Assembly: GCF_900110765.1 (NCBI RefSeq)
Contig: NZ_FOEO01000046.1
Location: forward strand, 1 to 42,893
Direction of reading: 5' to 3'
DNA length: 42,893 nt
Source of the DNA: Pseudomonas sp. NFACC02
GTDB taxonomy: Bacteria > Pseudomonadota > Gammaproteobacteria > Pseudomonadales > Pseudomonadaceae
Each line of letters starts with the position of its first letter. Within the stretch, counting starts at the first letter, position 1. The notes below the pieces were generated by a model that saw only the letters and a program-made list of their open reading frames with translations, was not told the DNA's origin and ran no database searches. Positions 18,462 through 26,427 of this stretch are shown here, in pieces. The position numbers and the translations under genes are program-made.

Positions 18462-19373
18462 TTATTGCTGGCCTTGCTTGTCCATCAGTGCAGCCAGCAT
18501 TTCAAACTCTTCCTTAGTCAGGTCAGTCAGCGGAGCGCGGACCGGACCTGCGTCGTAACCGGCGATTTTCGCGCCCGCTTTGACGATGCTCACCGCGTAG
18601 CCGGCTTTGCGGTTACGGATGTCCAGATACGGCAAGAAGAAGTCATCGATCAGCTTGCCGACCGTGGCGTGGTCGTCCTTGGCGATCGCATGGTAGAAGT
18701 TCATCGCCAGCTTCGGTACGAAGTTGAACACGGCCGAGGAGTAGACCGGCACGCCCAGGGCCTTGTAGGCAGCGGCGTAGACTTCAGCGGTCGGCAGACC
18801 ACCCAGGTAGGAAAAGCGGTCGCCCAGGCGACGGCGAATGGAAACCATCAGTTCGATGTCACCCAACCCGTCTTTGTAGCCGATCAGGTTCGGGCAGCGC
18901 TCAGCCAGCTGCTCCAACAGCACAGGGGTCAGGCGGCAAACGTTACGGTTATAGACAACCACGCCGATCTTGACCGATTTGCAGACCGCTTCAACGTGGG
19001 CGGCAACACCGTCCTGGCTGGCTTCGGTCAGGTAGTGAGGCAGCAGCAGCAGGCCTTTGGCCCCTAGACGCTCGGCTTCTTGAGCCATGGCGATGGCTTG
19101 GCGGGTCGGACCACCCACGCCCGCCAGAATGGGCACCGACTTTTCGCAGGTATCGACGGCAGTCTTGATGATTTCGGAATATTCGTCGCTGGTCAGGGAG
19201 AAGAACTCACCTGTACCGCCCGCTGCGAACAATGCGGAGGCGCCATACGGGGCGAGCCACTCCAGACGCTTGATGTAACCCGCGCGGTGGAAATCGCCCT
19301 GGGCATTGAAGTCGGTAACCGGGAAGGACAGCAGACCGTGGGAAAGGATGGACTTCAGTTCTTGTGGATTCAT
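18462..19373 (-). CDS. kdgD: 5-dehydro-4-deoxyglucarate dehydratase
   Basis: A cytoplasmic Schiff-base aldolase-fold (DapA/NAL superfamily) enzyme of 303 residues. It dehydrates and decarboxylates 5-dehydro-4-deoxyglucarate to 2,5-dioxopentanoate (alpha-ketoglutarate semialdehyde). GGTGEFFSL (52-60) is the substrate-carboxylate loop, Tyr141 sits in VVVYNR, and Lys167 in IGYKDG is the Schiff-base lysine. The frame is open 27 codons further upstream, but the family start MNPQELK matches the ATG at 19373, with AGGGTG about nine bases before it. The next enzyme, the semialdehyde dehydrogenase, is not in this window. A candidate FadR-type operator is at 19437-19449. Confidence 0.95.
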   Translation of the reverse strand: MNPQELKSILSHGLLSFPVTDFNAQGDFHRAGYIKRLEWLAPYGASALFAAGGTGEFFSLTSDEYSEIIKTAVDTCEKSVPILAGVGGPTRQAIAMAQEAERLGAKGLLLLPHYLTEASQDGVAAHVEAVCKSVKIGVVVYNRNVCRLTPVLLEQLAERCPNLIGYKDGLGDIELMVSIRRRLGDRFSYLGGLPTAEVYAAAYKALGVPVYSSAVFNFVPKLAMNFYHAIAKDDHATVGKLIDDFFLPYLDIRNRKAGYAVSIVKAGAKIAGYDAGPVRAPLTDLTKEEFEMLAALMDKQGQQ

Positions 19374-19436
19374 TATTCGAACACCCTGGGAAGCTAATTG
19401 TGTGATTGGATCACCAGACCTGCGCTGATGTCGTAA

Positions 19437-19449
19437 GTCATCGTACAAC
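19437..19449 (-). promoter_or_regulatory. Candidate FadR-type operator upstream of kdgD
   Basis: The minus strand reads GTTGTACGATGAC, which differs by one base from the sites at 1532-1544 and 22449-22461. It lies 64 bases upstream of the kdgD ATG. The site is in the 537-base gap 19374-19910, which otherwise holds a REP pair and no gene I can support. Confidence 0.55.
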
Positions 19450-19543
19450 TGCAAAGAAGATCCCTCAATAGGGGCGTGGAATTATTTATCGGGCGAGGAT
19501 GAGCGGTGATACCGGCGAACATCTATGTGACGACAGGTCCGGA

Positions 19544-19676
19544 CTGTAGGAGCGCGCTTGCCCGCGATCTGCTGCGAAGCGGCAGTGAAATCAGGCGACG
19601 CGGCGTTTCAGATAGATCGGGTGTACCGGGTTTGCTACCGCTACGCGGCAGATCGCGGGCAAGCGCGCTCCTACAG
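19544..19676. repeat. REP pair with 29-base perfect inverted arms
   Basis: Arms at 19544-19572 and 19648-19676 are perfect reverse complements and carry the same GTAGGAGCGCGCTTGCCCGCG core as 3387-3447. The spacer contains further partial pairing (GCGAAGCGGCAG near the left arm, GCTACCGCTACGCGGC near the right). A related half is at 42801-42865. From 19677 to 19910 I see no further feature except a weak AGGGA before the hcp start. Confidence 0.75.
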
Positions 19677-19910
19677 ACTGAGTAAGCGCACGAGAACGAC
19701 CATGGCGGCTGCAGAACATCAGGTCATACGACCTCAAGCCCGCTGCGATTCTGCCCCTCTCGCGAGACTGTTCCGTAGTCCAGACCCTACCCGCCTGTAG
19801 TCCATCTCTGAAACTGATCCGACGCCCCCCTCCGCACGCTTTGTTGCAATCCACCCAATCGTTACAGTTTCTTCGCAGCATCAACGGACCATTTACCGCA
19901 GGGACATAGC

Positions 19911-20411
19911 ATGGCTATTGACGCATTTCTGAAAATCGACGGCATCCCGGGCGAATCGCTCGACGCTCAATTCGGCGACTGGATCGAGATGGAAGATTTC
20001 GATGTGGGCGCCAGCCAGTCAGCTTCCGCCACCAAGACGAGTTCGGGCGGCGCTTCCAGCGGCCGGGCACGGATGAGTGATCTGTTCTTCCGCAAAGCCG
20101 TCGACAAGGCAACCCCCAAACTTCACGAAGCCTGCTGCAGCGGCAAGCACTTCAAAGAAGTGAAGATCGCGCTGAATCGCGCCGGGACCGACAAGGTGAA
20201 GTACATGGAAATCAAGCTGGAAGAGGTGATCATCTCGTCGGTCTCACTGGCCGGAAATGGCAGCGTGGAAGGCGGATTTCCAAGCGAAATCGTTCGCCTG
20301 AACTATGCGCGGATCAAGATGGCTTACATCCAGCAGAAACGCTCCGACGGTTCGGGCGGCGGACAGGTTGTCGGAGGCTGGGATGGTGTCGCAAATAAGG
20401 TTTATGCCTGA
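19911..20411 (+). CDS. hcp: Type VI secretion tube protein Hcp
   Basis: A 166-residue Hcp (family about 160-172) that forms hexameric rings stacking into the T6SS inner tube and can carry small effectors in its lumen. The N-terminal AIDAFLKIDGIPGES and the later SGRARMSDLFFRKAVDKATPKL, CSGKHFKEVKIAL and YMEIKLEEVIISSV segments are typical. No other T6SS structural gene is in the window, so this is an orphan hcp that must use an apparatus encoded elsewhere. It is followed 15 bases later by a Tlde1-like effector gene, so it is likely that effector's carrier (inference from gene order). Confidence 0.95.
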   Translation: MAIDAFLKIDGIPGESLDAQFGDWIEMEDFDVGASQSASATKTSSGGASSGRARMSDLFFRKAVDKATPKLHEACCSGKHFKEVKIALNRAGTDKVKYMEIKLEEVIISSVSLAGNGSVEGGFPSEIVRLNYARIKMAYIQQKRSDGSGGGQVVGGWDGVANKVYA

Positions 20412-20426
20412 TCAGAGGGAGCTGAA

Positions 20427-20957
20427 ATGAATAACGAAGAAGCAACTTCCGATCTAGTGTATTGCACCTATGTGCTCAATGGTGAGCCCTTGAGCCGGTT
20501 GGTATGTGATGGTGTGTCTTATGATGCGTTTTCTGGGGACGCATCCAGTTATGTCAATGATGTGCGCTATCAGGATGTCCCGAAGTTTGGGCCACTCCCT
20601 CTTGGAAAGTATTACATTCTTGATAGGGAGTCGGGGGGAGCATTTGGGTGGATCATACAGCCCAGCAAAGACTATTGGGCAGGTACAGACAGAAGCTCAT
20701 GGCTAAGCCTTTATCGCGATGATGGAGTCATAGACGATACAACCCTAATCAACGGTACACAAAGAGGTGCATTCCGAATCCATCCAATCGGACCGGCTGG
20801 TATTAGTGAAGGCTGCGTAACACTGTTCTCCCCTCTGGCCTTTGAGCTGCTTAGAACCTACATCCGTAGCCGAAGTGGTAAGTTCCTTCCCGGCAAAAGC
20901 GTAAAATACTACGGAATATTAGAGGTTATTGAAGAAAAATCGTTTTCCATTCAATAA
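20427..20957 (+). CDS. Tlde1-like T6SS effector (DUF2778, L,D-transpeptidase-type)
   Basis: A 176-residue protein without a signal peptide. The central GPLPLGKYYILDRESGG and the motif HPIGPAGISEGC (His119, Ser127, Cys130) match the HxxGxxxSxGC pattern of L,D-transpeptidases, as in the DUF2778/Tlde1 family. These effectors cut or exchange D-amino acids on tetrapeptide stems of peptidoglycan in the target periplasm (family knowledge). GAGGGAGC lies about eight bases before the ATG. It lies between hcp and two small membrane proteins, and its low G+C and AT-rich codons contrast with neighbouring genes, so the cassette was probably acquired. Confidence 0.85.
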   Translation: MNNEEATSDLVYCTYVLNGEPLSRLVCDGVSYDAFSGDASSYVNDVRYQDVPKFGPLPLGKYYILDRESGGAFGWIIQPSKDYWAGTDRSSWLSLYRDDGVIDDTTLINGTQRGAFRIHPIGPAGISEGCVTLFSPLAFELLRTYIRSRSGKFLPGKSVKYYGILEVIEEKSFSIQ

Positions 20958-20985
20958 ATACGAACGATAAGTTCGAGGGGTACTG

Positions 20986-21309
20986 ATGCTATTTTTCCGA
21001 TTAGTGGGGAGGATTTTGATCCTTGCCGGACAGGTCACTCTCACGCTCACCCTCACTATAATTTTTGGCTATATTCTGCTGAATCTAGGCCCCGTCAGAT
21101 GGATACACCAAACCTGGATCGGATCAAATGCTCTAGGATGGTTGCTCCAATTCATGGGTTGGGAAGGAATAGAATACACGTTGGACACGCTGGTTCTACT
21201 GTCTTACGGCTCTATGCTGCCACCATCGATATGGATATCGGTAGTGCTATCCCGTTATTTAGGAACCTTTAAAATTCGAGGCAATAAAAAATGCTCGTCC
21301 GCATCCTAA
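20986..21309 (+). CDS. Putative immunity protein, two-helix membrane protein (copy 1)
   Basis: A protein of 107 residues with hydrophobic segments at about 5-32 and 66-90. A polar loop of about 35 residues (RWIHQTWIGSNALGWLLQFMG) lies between them and is probably periplasmic. I recognise no characterised domain. It follows the Tlde1-like effector gene by 28 bases and resembles the next gene in layout and sequence (shared GY.LL.L/...W...W.G...W.L..MG pattern). A membrane protein with a periplasmic loop directly behind a peptidoglycan-targeting effector fits an immunity role; this is inference. GAGGGG precedes the ATG by about six bases. The last 19 bases overlap the next gene. Confidence 0.7.
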   Translation: MLFFRLVGRILILAGQVTLTLTLTIIFGYILLNLGPVRWIHQTWIGSNALGWLLQFMGWEGIEYTLDTLVLLSYGSMLPPSIWISVVLSRYLGTFKIRGNKKCSSAS

Positions 21310-21605
21310 TCAAAAAAATATTGACAGGAATCGTACAACTTTTCTTTATCCTCGCACTGACGCTTGCACTCGGATACTGCGTCCTGCACTTGGCAATAGC
21401 TCAATGGCTATTCAATAGCTGGTTAGGCACAGGTATCCATCAATGGTTTCTGGACAACATGGGCAGCAAGGATCTTCGCGACATGCTGGATTGCTTCACC
21501 ATCATGTGGCTAAGCATGACCCCATCCATCGCCGTCTGGATCTGTGTATTACTGACTAGAAACCTGCGACACAGAATGAATACGCCTGCCCCCGCTCCGC
21601 CGTAG
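21291..21605 (+). CDS. Putative immunity protein, two-helix membrane protein (copy 2)
   Basis: A protein of 104 residues with hydrophobic segments at about 9-36 and 68-90, and a central loop WLFNSWLGTGIHQWFLDNMGSK that lines up with WIHQTWIGSNALGWLLQFMG of the preceding gene. It is a diverged tandem paralog. Its ATG lies inside the end of copy 1 (19-base overlap), with GAGG eight bases upstream. The start of the gene is strikingly AT-rich (21 G/C in the 60 bases from 21301). A duplicated immunity gene could cover effector variants; this is inference. The C-terminal tail ends PAPAPP. Confidence 0.7.
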   Translation: MLVRILIKKILTGIVQLFFILALTLALGYCVLHLAIAQWLFNSWLGTGIHQWFLDNMGSKDLRDMLDCFTIMWLSMTPSIAVWICVLLTRNLRHRMNTPAPAPP

Positions 21606-21648
21606 GACACCGAGCGTTCACGGCATCCCTCTGGTCAGCGAAACATAC

Positions 21649-22407
21649 TCAAGCCCGCTGTGACTCAGCCTCTTCATGAGCATGACGCAGCCGCTCGCGG
21701 CTGTTGGTCAGATGCAGGCGCATGGCAGCGCGTGCGGCATCGGAGTCCTGGCGGGCGATGGCGTCGTAGATTTCTTCGTGCTCGCGGCTCAGACGGCTCA
21801 TGTAATGCTGATGATCGTCGTGGGCCAGGCGCGCGGAATTCAACCGGGTCCGAGGGATGATGCTGGTGCCCAGGTGAGTCATGATGTCCGTGAAATAGCG
21901 GTTGCCGGTGGACAGTGCAATCGCCATGTGGAACTGGAAATCCGCGCCGACCGCATCGCTGGCATGCGAGGCACTTTCGTTGAGTGCGTCGAGCGCAGCC
22001 CGCATGTCGGCCAGTTGCTCGGCCGATCGACGCTGAGCCGCCAGGCCGGCGGACTCGACCTCAAGGCTGATGCGCAGTTCGAGAATCGCCAGGACATCGC
22101 GCAGGGTGACGATCGTCGCCGGGTCGATGCGAAAACCACTCGGGCTTGGGGTGTCCAGCACAAACGTGCCGATACCGTGACGCGTTTCCACCAGGCCGGA
22201 TGCCTGCAGGCGTGAAATGGCCTCACGTACGACAGTGCGGCTAACGCCCTGCTCTTCCATGATCGCGGACTCTGTCGGCAACTTGTCGCCACGCTTGAGC
22301 GCCCCGCTGCGAATCCGCTCGGAGAGTTCGGTCACTAATTCCTGCGCGAGGCTGCGGTGCTTTCTGCGTGCGCGAGGCGGAGCACTCTGATTTTCCATAT
22401 CCAACAT
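21649..22407 (-). CDS. GntR/FadR-family transcriptional regulator (FCD domain)
   Basis: A 252-residue repressor-type regulator. The N-terminal winged helix (about 18-85) contains GDKLPTESAIMEEQGVSRTV and VETRHGIGTFV. The C-terminal FCD domain has the metal/ligand set Asp in ADFQFH, His in FQFHMAI, and later His in REHEEIYDAI and MRLHL. FCD regulators usually bind organic acids or sugar acids. Its position near kdgD-gudP-garD and the shared 13-base motif upstream of its own gene and kdgD suggest it senses an aldarate or pathway intermediate (inference). A second ATG lies three codons in (22398); neither has a strong ribosome-binding sequence. Confidence 0.9.
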   Translation of the reverse strand: MLDMENQSAPPRARRKHRSLAQELVTELSERIRSGALKRGDKLPTESAIMEEQGVSRTVVREAISRLQASGLVETRHGIGTFVLDTPSPSGFRIDPATIVTLRDVLAILELRISLEVESAGLAAQRRSAEQLADMRAALDALNESASHASDAVGADFQFHMAIALSTGNRYFTDIMTHLGTSIIPRTRLNSARLAHDDHQHYMSRLSREHEEIYDAIARQDSDAARAAMRLHLTNSRERLRHAHEEAESQRA

Positions 22408-22448
22408 GCATCTCTAAATACGCTGAAAGGCTAATAGTAGCTCACCGG

Positions 22449-22461
22449 GTTGTACGATCAC
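22449..22461 (+). promoter_or_regulatory. Candidate autoregulatory FadR-type operator
   Basis: The plus strand reads GTTGTACGATCAC, identical to the minus-strand copy at 1532-1544. It is 42 bases upstream of the regulator's ATG at 22407. Unlike the other two sites it is written on the strand opposite to its gene. The motif is only weakly palindromic, so orientation may matter. Autoregulation is inferred. Confidence 0.5.
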
Positions 22462-22528
22462 ATAACAAACCCGGCGAGTATGTAGGTTTTTGCGGCACCG
22501 TGGCGCCGCTGGCCTCACATGGGCACGA

Positions 22529-24265
22529 TCAAACCACCACTTGCGGATGTGCCTGCTCCTGAAGCTGGCCTCCTTCGATGCGCAGATGACGGCGATGGAA
22601 ACGCTTGAGGCTGCTGCGGTGCCCGATGCTGAGCAGGGTCACGGCCGGCAACTCGTCAAGCAGCGCTTGATACAGCGCGGCTTCATCTTCTTCGTCCATG
22701 GCCGAGGTGGCTTCGTCCAGATACAGCCAGTCCGGCGCAAACAGCAAGGCTCGAGCGAAGGCCACACGCTGTTGCTCTCCGGGTGAGAGCATGCGTTGCC
22801 AGTGATTGCTCTCGTCCAGACGCGGCACCAAGTGACTCAGGCGACAGGTTTCCAGCACTTGAGCGAACCGATCGGCCGGATAAACCTCGGGTGCCTGTGG
22901 ATAACTGAGCGCTTCGCGCAGCGTGCCGATGGGCAGATAGGGTTTCTGCGGCAGAAAAAACGCTCGCTTGGCCGGCAGCCGAACCGCGCCATGCCCCTCG
23001 TTCCACAAGCCGCCCATCGCCCGCAACAACGTGCTCTTGCCGCTGCCCGAGCGACCACTGAGCATGACCTTGTCGCCCGCTGCGATGTCGACATTGGCGT
23101 TGTTCAACAATTGACGGCCGCCCACCAGGGACAACCCCAGACCTTGCAGATGCAGCGCATTGCTTTCGTGGGTGACGCTGATGGCCGGGACACGGGCTTC
23201 GTTTTCGTCCATGGCCTGACGGAAACTCAGCAGACGATCACAGGTGGCGCGCCATGACGCCAACTGGGTGTACGCGTCGATGAACCAGCTGAAGTTCTCC
23301 TGCACGTTGCCGAACGCCGAGTTGATCTGCATCAGCTCACCCAGTTCGATCTTGCCGGCAAAGTAGCGAGGCGCTGCCACCACGAAGGCGAAGACAATCG
23401 CAATCTGCGAGTAGCCCGCCGTGAAGAACGTCAGGCGCTTTTGCACCTTCATGATGGTCCAGAAGTTACTCCAGACCATGCCAAAGCGTGCGCTCAGGCG
23501 CTGATTTTCGTTCGCCTCGCCATCGGACAGGGCAATGCTTTCGGCATTTTCGCGAACCCGCACCAGCGAGAAACGCATGTCCGCTTCGTAACGCTGCTGC
23601 TGGTTGCTCAGCACGATCAGGCGGCGACCGATCAGGTGGGTCAGCCAGCTGCCGACGGCTGCATAAAGAAGCGCAGCCCAGAACATGTAACCCGGGATGG
23701 TGATGCCGAACAGCTCGATGCTGCCGGACACGCCCCACAGAATCACCGAGAACGACACCAGGCTGACGACCGTGCGCAGCAGGCCGAGGCTCAGGCTCAG
23801 GGTGTCGGAGGTGAAGTTGTTGAGGTCTTCGGACAGGCGTTGGTCAGGGTTATCGGTGTAACCGCCCTGCTCCAGGCGGTAATAGTTCTTGTGTGCGAGC
23901 CATTTGGTGAAATGCTTTTCGGTGAGCCAGCGGCGCCAGCGAATGGTCAGCATCTGCGTGAGATACAACCGGTACACCGCGCCCAGAATGGCAATGGTGG
24001 CGATGCCGCAGAAGTACAGGATCAGATGAGTGAACGCGCCCAGGTCTTTGTTCTGCAGCGCATTGTAGAAATCCCGGTACCAACTGTTGACCAGAACTGA
24101 AATGAAGACGCTGAACAGCGACAGTGCGATCACGGCGATAAGCAGGACCCAGGCCATGCCCTTTTCTTCACTGCGCCAGTACGGCGTCACCAGTTTCCAG
24201 ACTCGGGGGAAAAAGCTCCCTTTCACAGCGTCATTGACCCTGGATTCATCAATATCAACATTCAT
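22529..24265 (-). CDS. SbmA/BacA-YddA-type ABC transporter (fused permease and ATPase)
   Basis: An inner-membrane half-transporter of 578 residues. The SbmA_BacA-like membrane domain (about 1-345) has WYRDFYNALQ, RWRRWLTEKH, YYRLEQ and NPDQRLSEDLNNF, all hallmarks of the family. The ATPase domain follows, with Walker A GRSGSGKST (404-412), the signature LSPGEQQRVAFARAL, and Walker B LYLDEATSAMD. Relatives take up peptide antibiotics, cobalamin or very-long-chain fatty acids; the substrate here is unknown. I used the ATG at 24265 because the protein then starts like its relatives. A GTG at 24322 in frame, with GGAAGA before it, is an alternative. It is a single gene next to roxRS. Confidence 0.88.
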   Translation of the reverse strand: MNVDIDESRVNDAVKGSFFPRVWKLVTPYWRSEEKGMAWVLLIAVIALSLFSVFISVLVNSWYRDFYNALQNKDLGAFTHLILYFCGIATIAILGAVYRLYLTQMLTIRWRRWLTEKHFTKWLAHKNYYRLEQGGYTDNPDQRLSEDLNNFTSDTLSLSLGLLRTVVSLVSFSVILWGVSGSIELFGITIPGYMFWAALLYAAVGSWLTHLIGRRLIVLSNQQQRYEADMRFSLVRVRENAESIALSDGEANENQRLSARFGMVWSNFWTIMKVQKRLTFFTAGYSQIAIVFAFVVAAPRYFAGKIELGELMQINSAFGNVQENFSWFIDAYTQLASWRATCDRLLSFRQAMDENEARVPAISVTHESNALHLQGLGLSLVGGRQLLNNANVDIAAGDKVMLSGRSGSGKSTLLRAMGGLWNEGHGAVRLPAKRAFFLPQKPYLPIGTLREALSYPQAPEVYPADRFAQVLETCRLSHLVPRLDESNHWQRMLSPGEQQRVAFARALLFAPDWLYLDEATSAMDEEDEAALYQALLDELPAVTLLSIGHRSSLKRFHRRHLRIEGGQLQEQAHPQVVV

Positions 24266-24363
24266 GGTGATGGCTCGGCGGCAGGCATTTAAGGGCGTTG
24301 GCACCAATGTGCCAGACGCCACACGCGGTCTTCCATGAAGAAATCTTTAGGTTGCGTCCTTGC

Positions 24364-24924
24364 TTAACGGCGGACCGGTCGCTTCTGCAATTTGCGTTGA
24401 AGCGTTCTGCGATGCATCCCCAGCGCCCGTGCGGTCGCGGAAATGTTGCCCTCGTGCTCGGTCAGAACGCGCTGGATGTGTTCCCACTGCAGACGGTCCA
24501 CCGACATCGGATTTTCCGGCACCAGCGTGTCCAGATCGGCGTGTTCGGACAGCAATGCCGCCAGTACGTCGTCGGCGTCGGCCGGTTTGCACAGATAATT
24601 GCAGGCGCCGCGCTTGATCGCCTCGACAGCGGTGGCGATGCTCGAATAACCGGTCAGTATCAGGACCCGCATTTCCGGGTCCAGTTCCAGCAGCTTGGGC
24701 AACAGCACCAGCCCCGAGTCGCCTTCCATCTTCAGGTCGACCGTGGCGTAGTCCGGAATGTCCTGCTGGGCCAGCGCCAGGCCTTCTTCGGCAGAACCGG
24801 CGGTGCTGACGCGGAAGCCACGGCGAGCCATCGCGCGCGCCATGACGCGAGTAAAGGTGGCATCGTCGTCCACCAGCAACAGGTGCGGCAGCTCTTCGCC
24901 TTCGACCTGGATTTCATCAGTCAT
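24364..24924 (-). CDS. roxR: Redox response regulator RoxR (RegA/PrrA/ActR family)
   Basis: A 186-residue two-component regulator. The receiver domain (about 14-130) has the acidic pair in LLVDDD, phospho-acceptor Asp63 in ATVDLKM, the Thr of LTGYSS and Lys of CKPADADD. A Pro-containing linker follows, then a Fis-type helix-turn-helix (GNISATARALGMHRRTLQRK, about 160-180), the near-invariant RegA family DNA-binding segment. In pseudomonads RoxR controls respiratory oxidases under redox or cyanide stress (family knowledge). Its ATG overlaps the roxS stop by four bases (ATGA), so both come from one message. Confidence 0.93.
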   Translation of the reverse strand: MTDEIQVEGEELPHLLLVDDDATFTRVMARAMARRGFRVSTAGSAEEGLALAQQDIPDYATVDLKMEGDSGLVLLPKLLELDPEMRVLILTGYSSIATAVEAIKRGACNYLCKPADADDVLAALLSEHADLDTLVPENPMSVDRLQWEHIQRVLTEHEGNISATARALGMHRRTLQRKLQKRPVRR

Positions 24925-26180
24925 GCTTCATCTCCTGTTGCGTTCCGGGGCAGGCGCAGCTCGGTGAGCGTGCCGCCTTCCTCGTGAGGATAGAGTTTCA
25001 CCGAGCCGCCCGCGCGGGTCACGCTGGCCTTGCTCAAAAACAGGCCCAGGCCGAAGCCTTTGCCCTTGGTGGTAAAAAACGGTTTGCCAATCTGTTCGGC
25101 CACGGCCAGAGGCACGCCGGCTCCGTGGTCGCGGATCGTGATGCTGATCTCCACGGCGTTCCAGTCCAGGTTGACTTCCAGACCTTCGGGGCAGGCGTCG
25201 GCGGCATTGTTCAGCAAGTTCAGCAGGGCCTGCGTCAGATCGGGTGGCGGCGCGACCATCGGTACTTCGCCCTGGCCCAGCCGCTGAAAACGATAACTGG
25301 CCTCCGGGCGCATCAGGTGCCAGCGGTTGAGCGCCTGATCGAGCCAGTGCGTGACCGTTTGTTCCTGCACCGTCAAACGGCGATTGGCCTCGGCGGCGCG
25401 CACCAGTTGTTGCAGGGTTTCCTTGCACAGCTTGACTTGATCCTGCAGCACCGACAGGTCCTCCTGCAACGCAGGGTCCTTGTGGTCCTGCTGCATTTCC
25501 TTGAGCAACACGCTCATGGTCGCCAGCGGCGTCCCCAGTTCGTGTGCGGCGCCGGCGGCCTCGGTGGCGACGGCCAGCAGTTGCTGATCGCGGGCGCCCT
25601 CTTCCCGGCGCAACGCGCGCATCTGCTCCTGACGGCGCAACTCTTCGGCCATCCGTGCGGCGAAGAAAGTAATGACACCGGCGGCCAATGCGAAACTCAG
25701 CCACATGCCGTAGATCTGCATCTTCTCGCGGGCGATGGCGAAGGCTTCGACCGGGTAGAAGTTGGCCAGCATCAAGGTGTACAGCGCCAGCGCGATCCCG
25801 GACAGAATCAGTGAATAGCGCCACGGCAGGGTTACGGCGGCGATGGTCAACGGCACCAGGTAATAGGAAACGAACGGGTTGGTCGAACCGCCCGAGAAAT
25901 ACAGCAGTGCGCTGTGGATAAACAGGTCGAACGCCAGTTGCACGGCATATTCAAGCTCGGTCACCGGCCACGAGGTGCGCAGACGGATCGCCGTCAGCAG
26001 ACAGACAATGGCGGAAAACCCGAGCGTGATGTCCAGTTGCAACCAGGGCAGGTGCAACAGATCGAACAGGTAGGCGAACCCGACCGAGCCGGCCTGGGCG
26101 GCCAGCACCAGGATGCGGATAAAGGTCAGTCGCCAGAGGTTCTGGCGAGTGGCGGACAGCAATTGTACGGGGGCGAGCAT
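24921..26180 (-). CDS. roxS: Redox sensor histidine kinase RoxS (RegB/PrrB family)
   Basis: A 419-residue membrane sensor kinase. The N-terminal half has about six hydrophobic segments (20-175) and the family quinone-site heptapeptide GGSTNPF (97-103). The H-box AGAAHELGTPLATM gives phospho-His213. The redox-active Cys of RegB is conserved as Cys252 in QVKLCKETL. The ATPase domain has LLNNAADA (N-box), DHGAGV, and GKGFGLGLFLS. The ATG at 26180 has AGGAG six bases upstream; a longer frame back to 26228 lacks one. It is the first gene of roxSR. Confidence 0.94.
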   Translation of the reverse strand: MLAPVQLLSATRQNLWRLTFIRILVLAAQAGSVGFAYLFDLLHLPWLQLDITLGFSAIVCLLTAIRLRTSWPVTELEYAVQLAFDLFIHSALLYFSGGSTNPFVSYYLVPLTIAAVTLPWRYSLILSGIALALYTLMLANFYPVEAFAIAREKMQIYGMWLSFALAAGVITFFAARMAEELRRQEQMRALRREEGARDQQLLAVATEAAGAAHELGTPLATMSVLLKEMQQDHKDPALQEDLSVLQDQVKLCKETLQQLVRAAEANRRLTVQEQTVTHWLDQALNRWHLMRPEASYRFQRLGQGEVPMVAPPPDLTQALLNLLNNAADACPEGLEVNLDWNAVEISITIRDHGAGVPLAVAEQIGKPFFTTKGKGFGLGLFLSKASVTRAGGSVKLYPHEEGGTLTELRLPRNATGDEA

Positions 26181-26427
26181 GAGCTCTCCTGATGAGCGCT
26201 CCAGGCGAATCGGAGCGAGTATAACCAATGCGACAGCGCTTTCCTGCGAAGTGCGTCAAAGCGCCACAGTCGTGGGTGACTTCAGCGGGCCTGCTTTACC
26301 GGTGGGAGCGTCGGGGTAGCACGATGCCCCTGACCGGAACAAGATGCCGGGATGACAGTCTCATGGGCATCCGTTTGACACGCGACGTTCAACGCGTCGC
26401 CAACGGTTCGCCAAACAAGGAGTTTTT

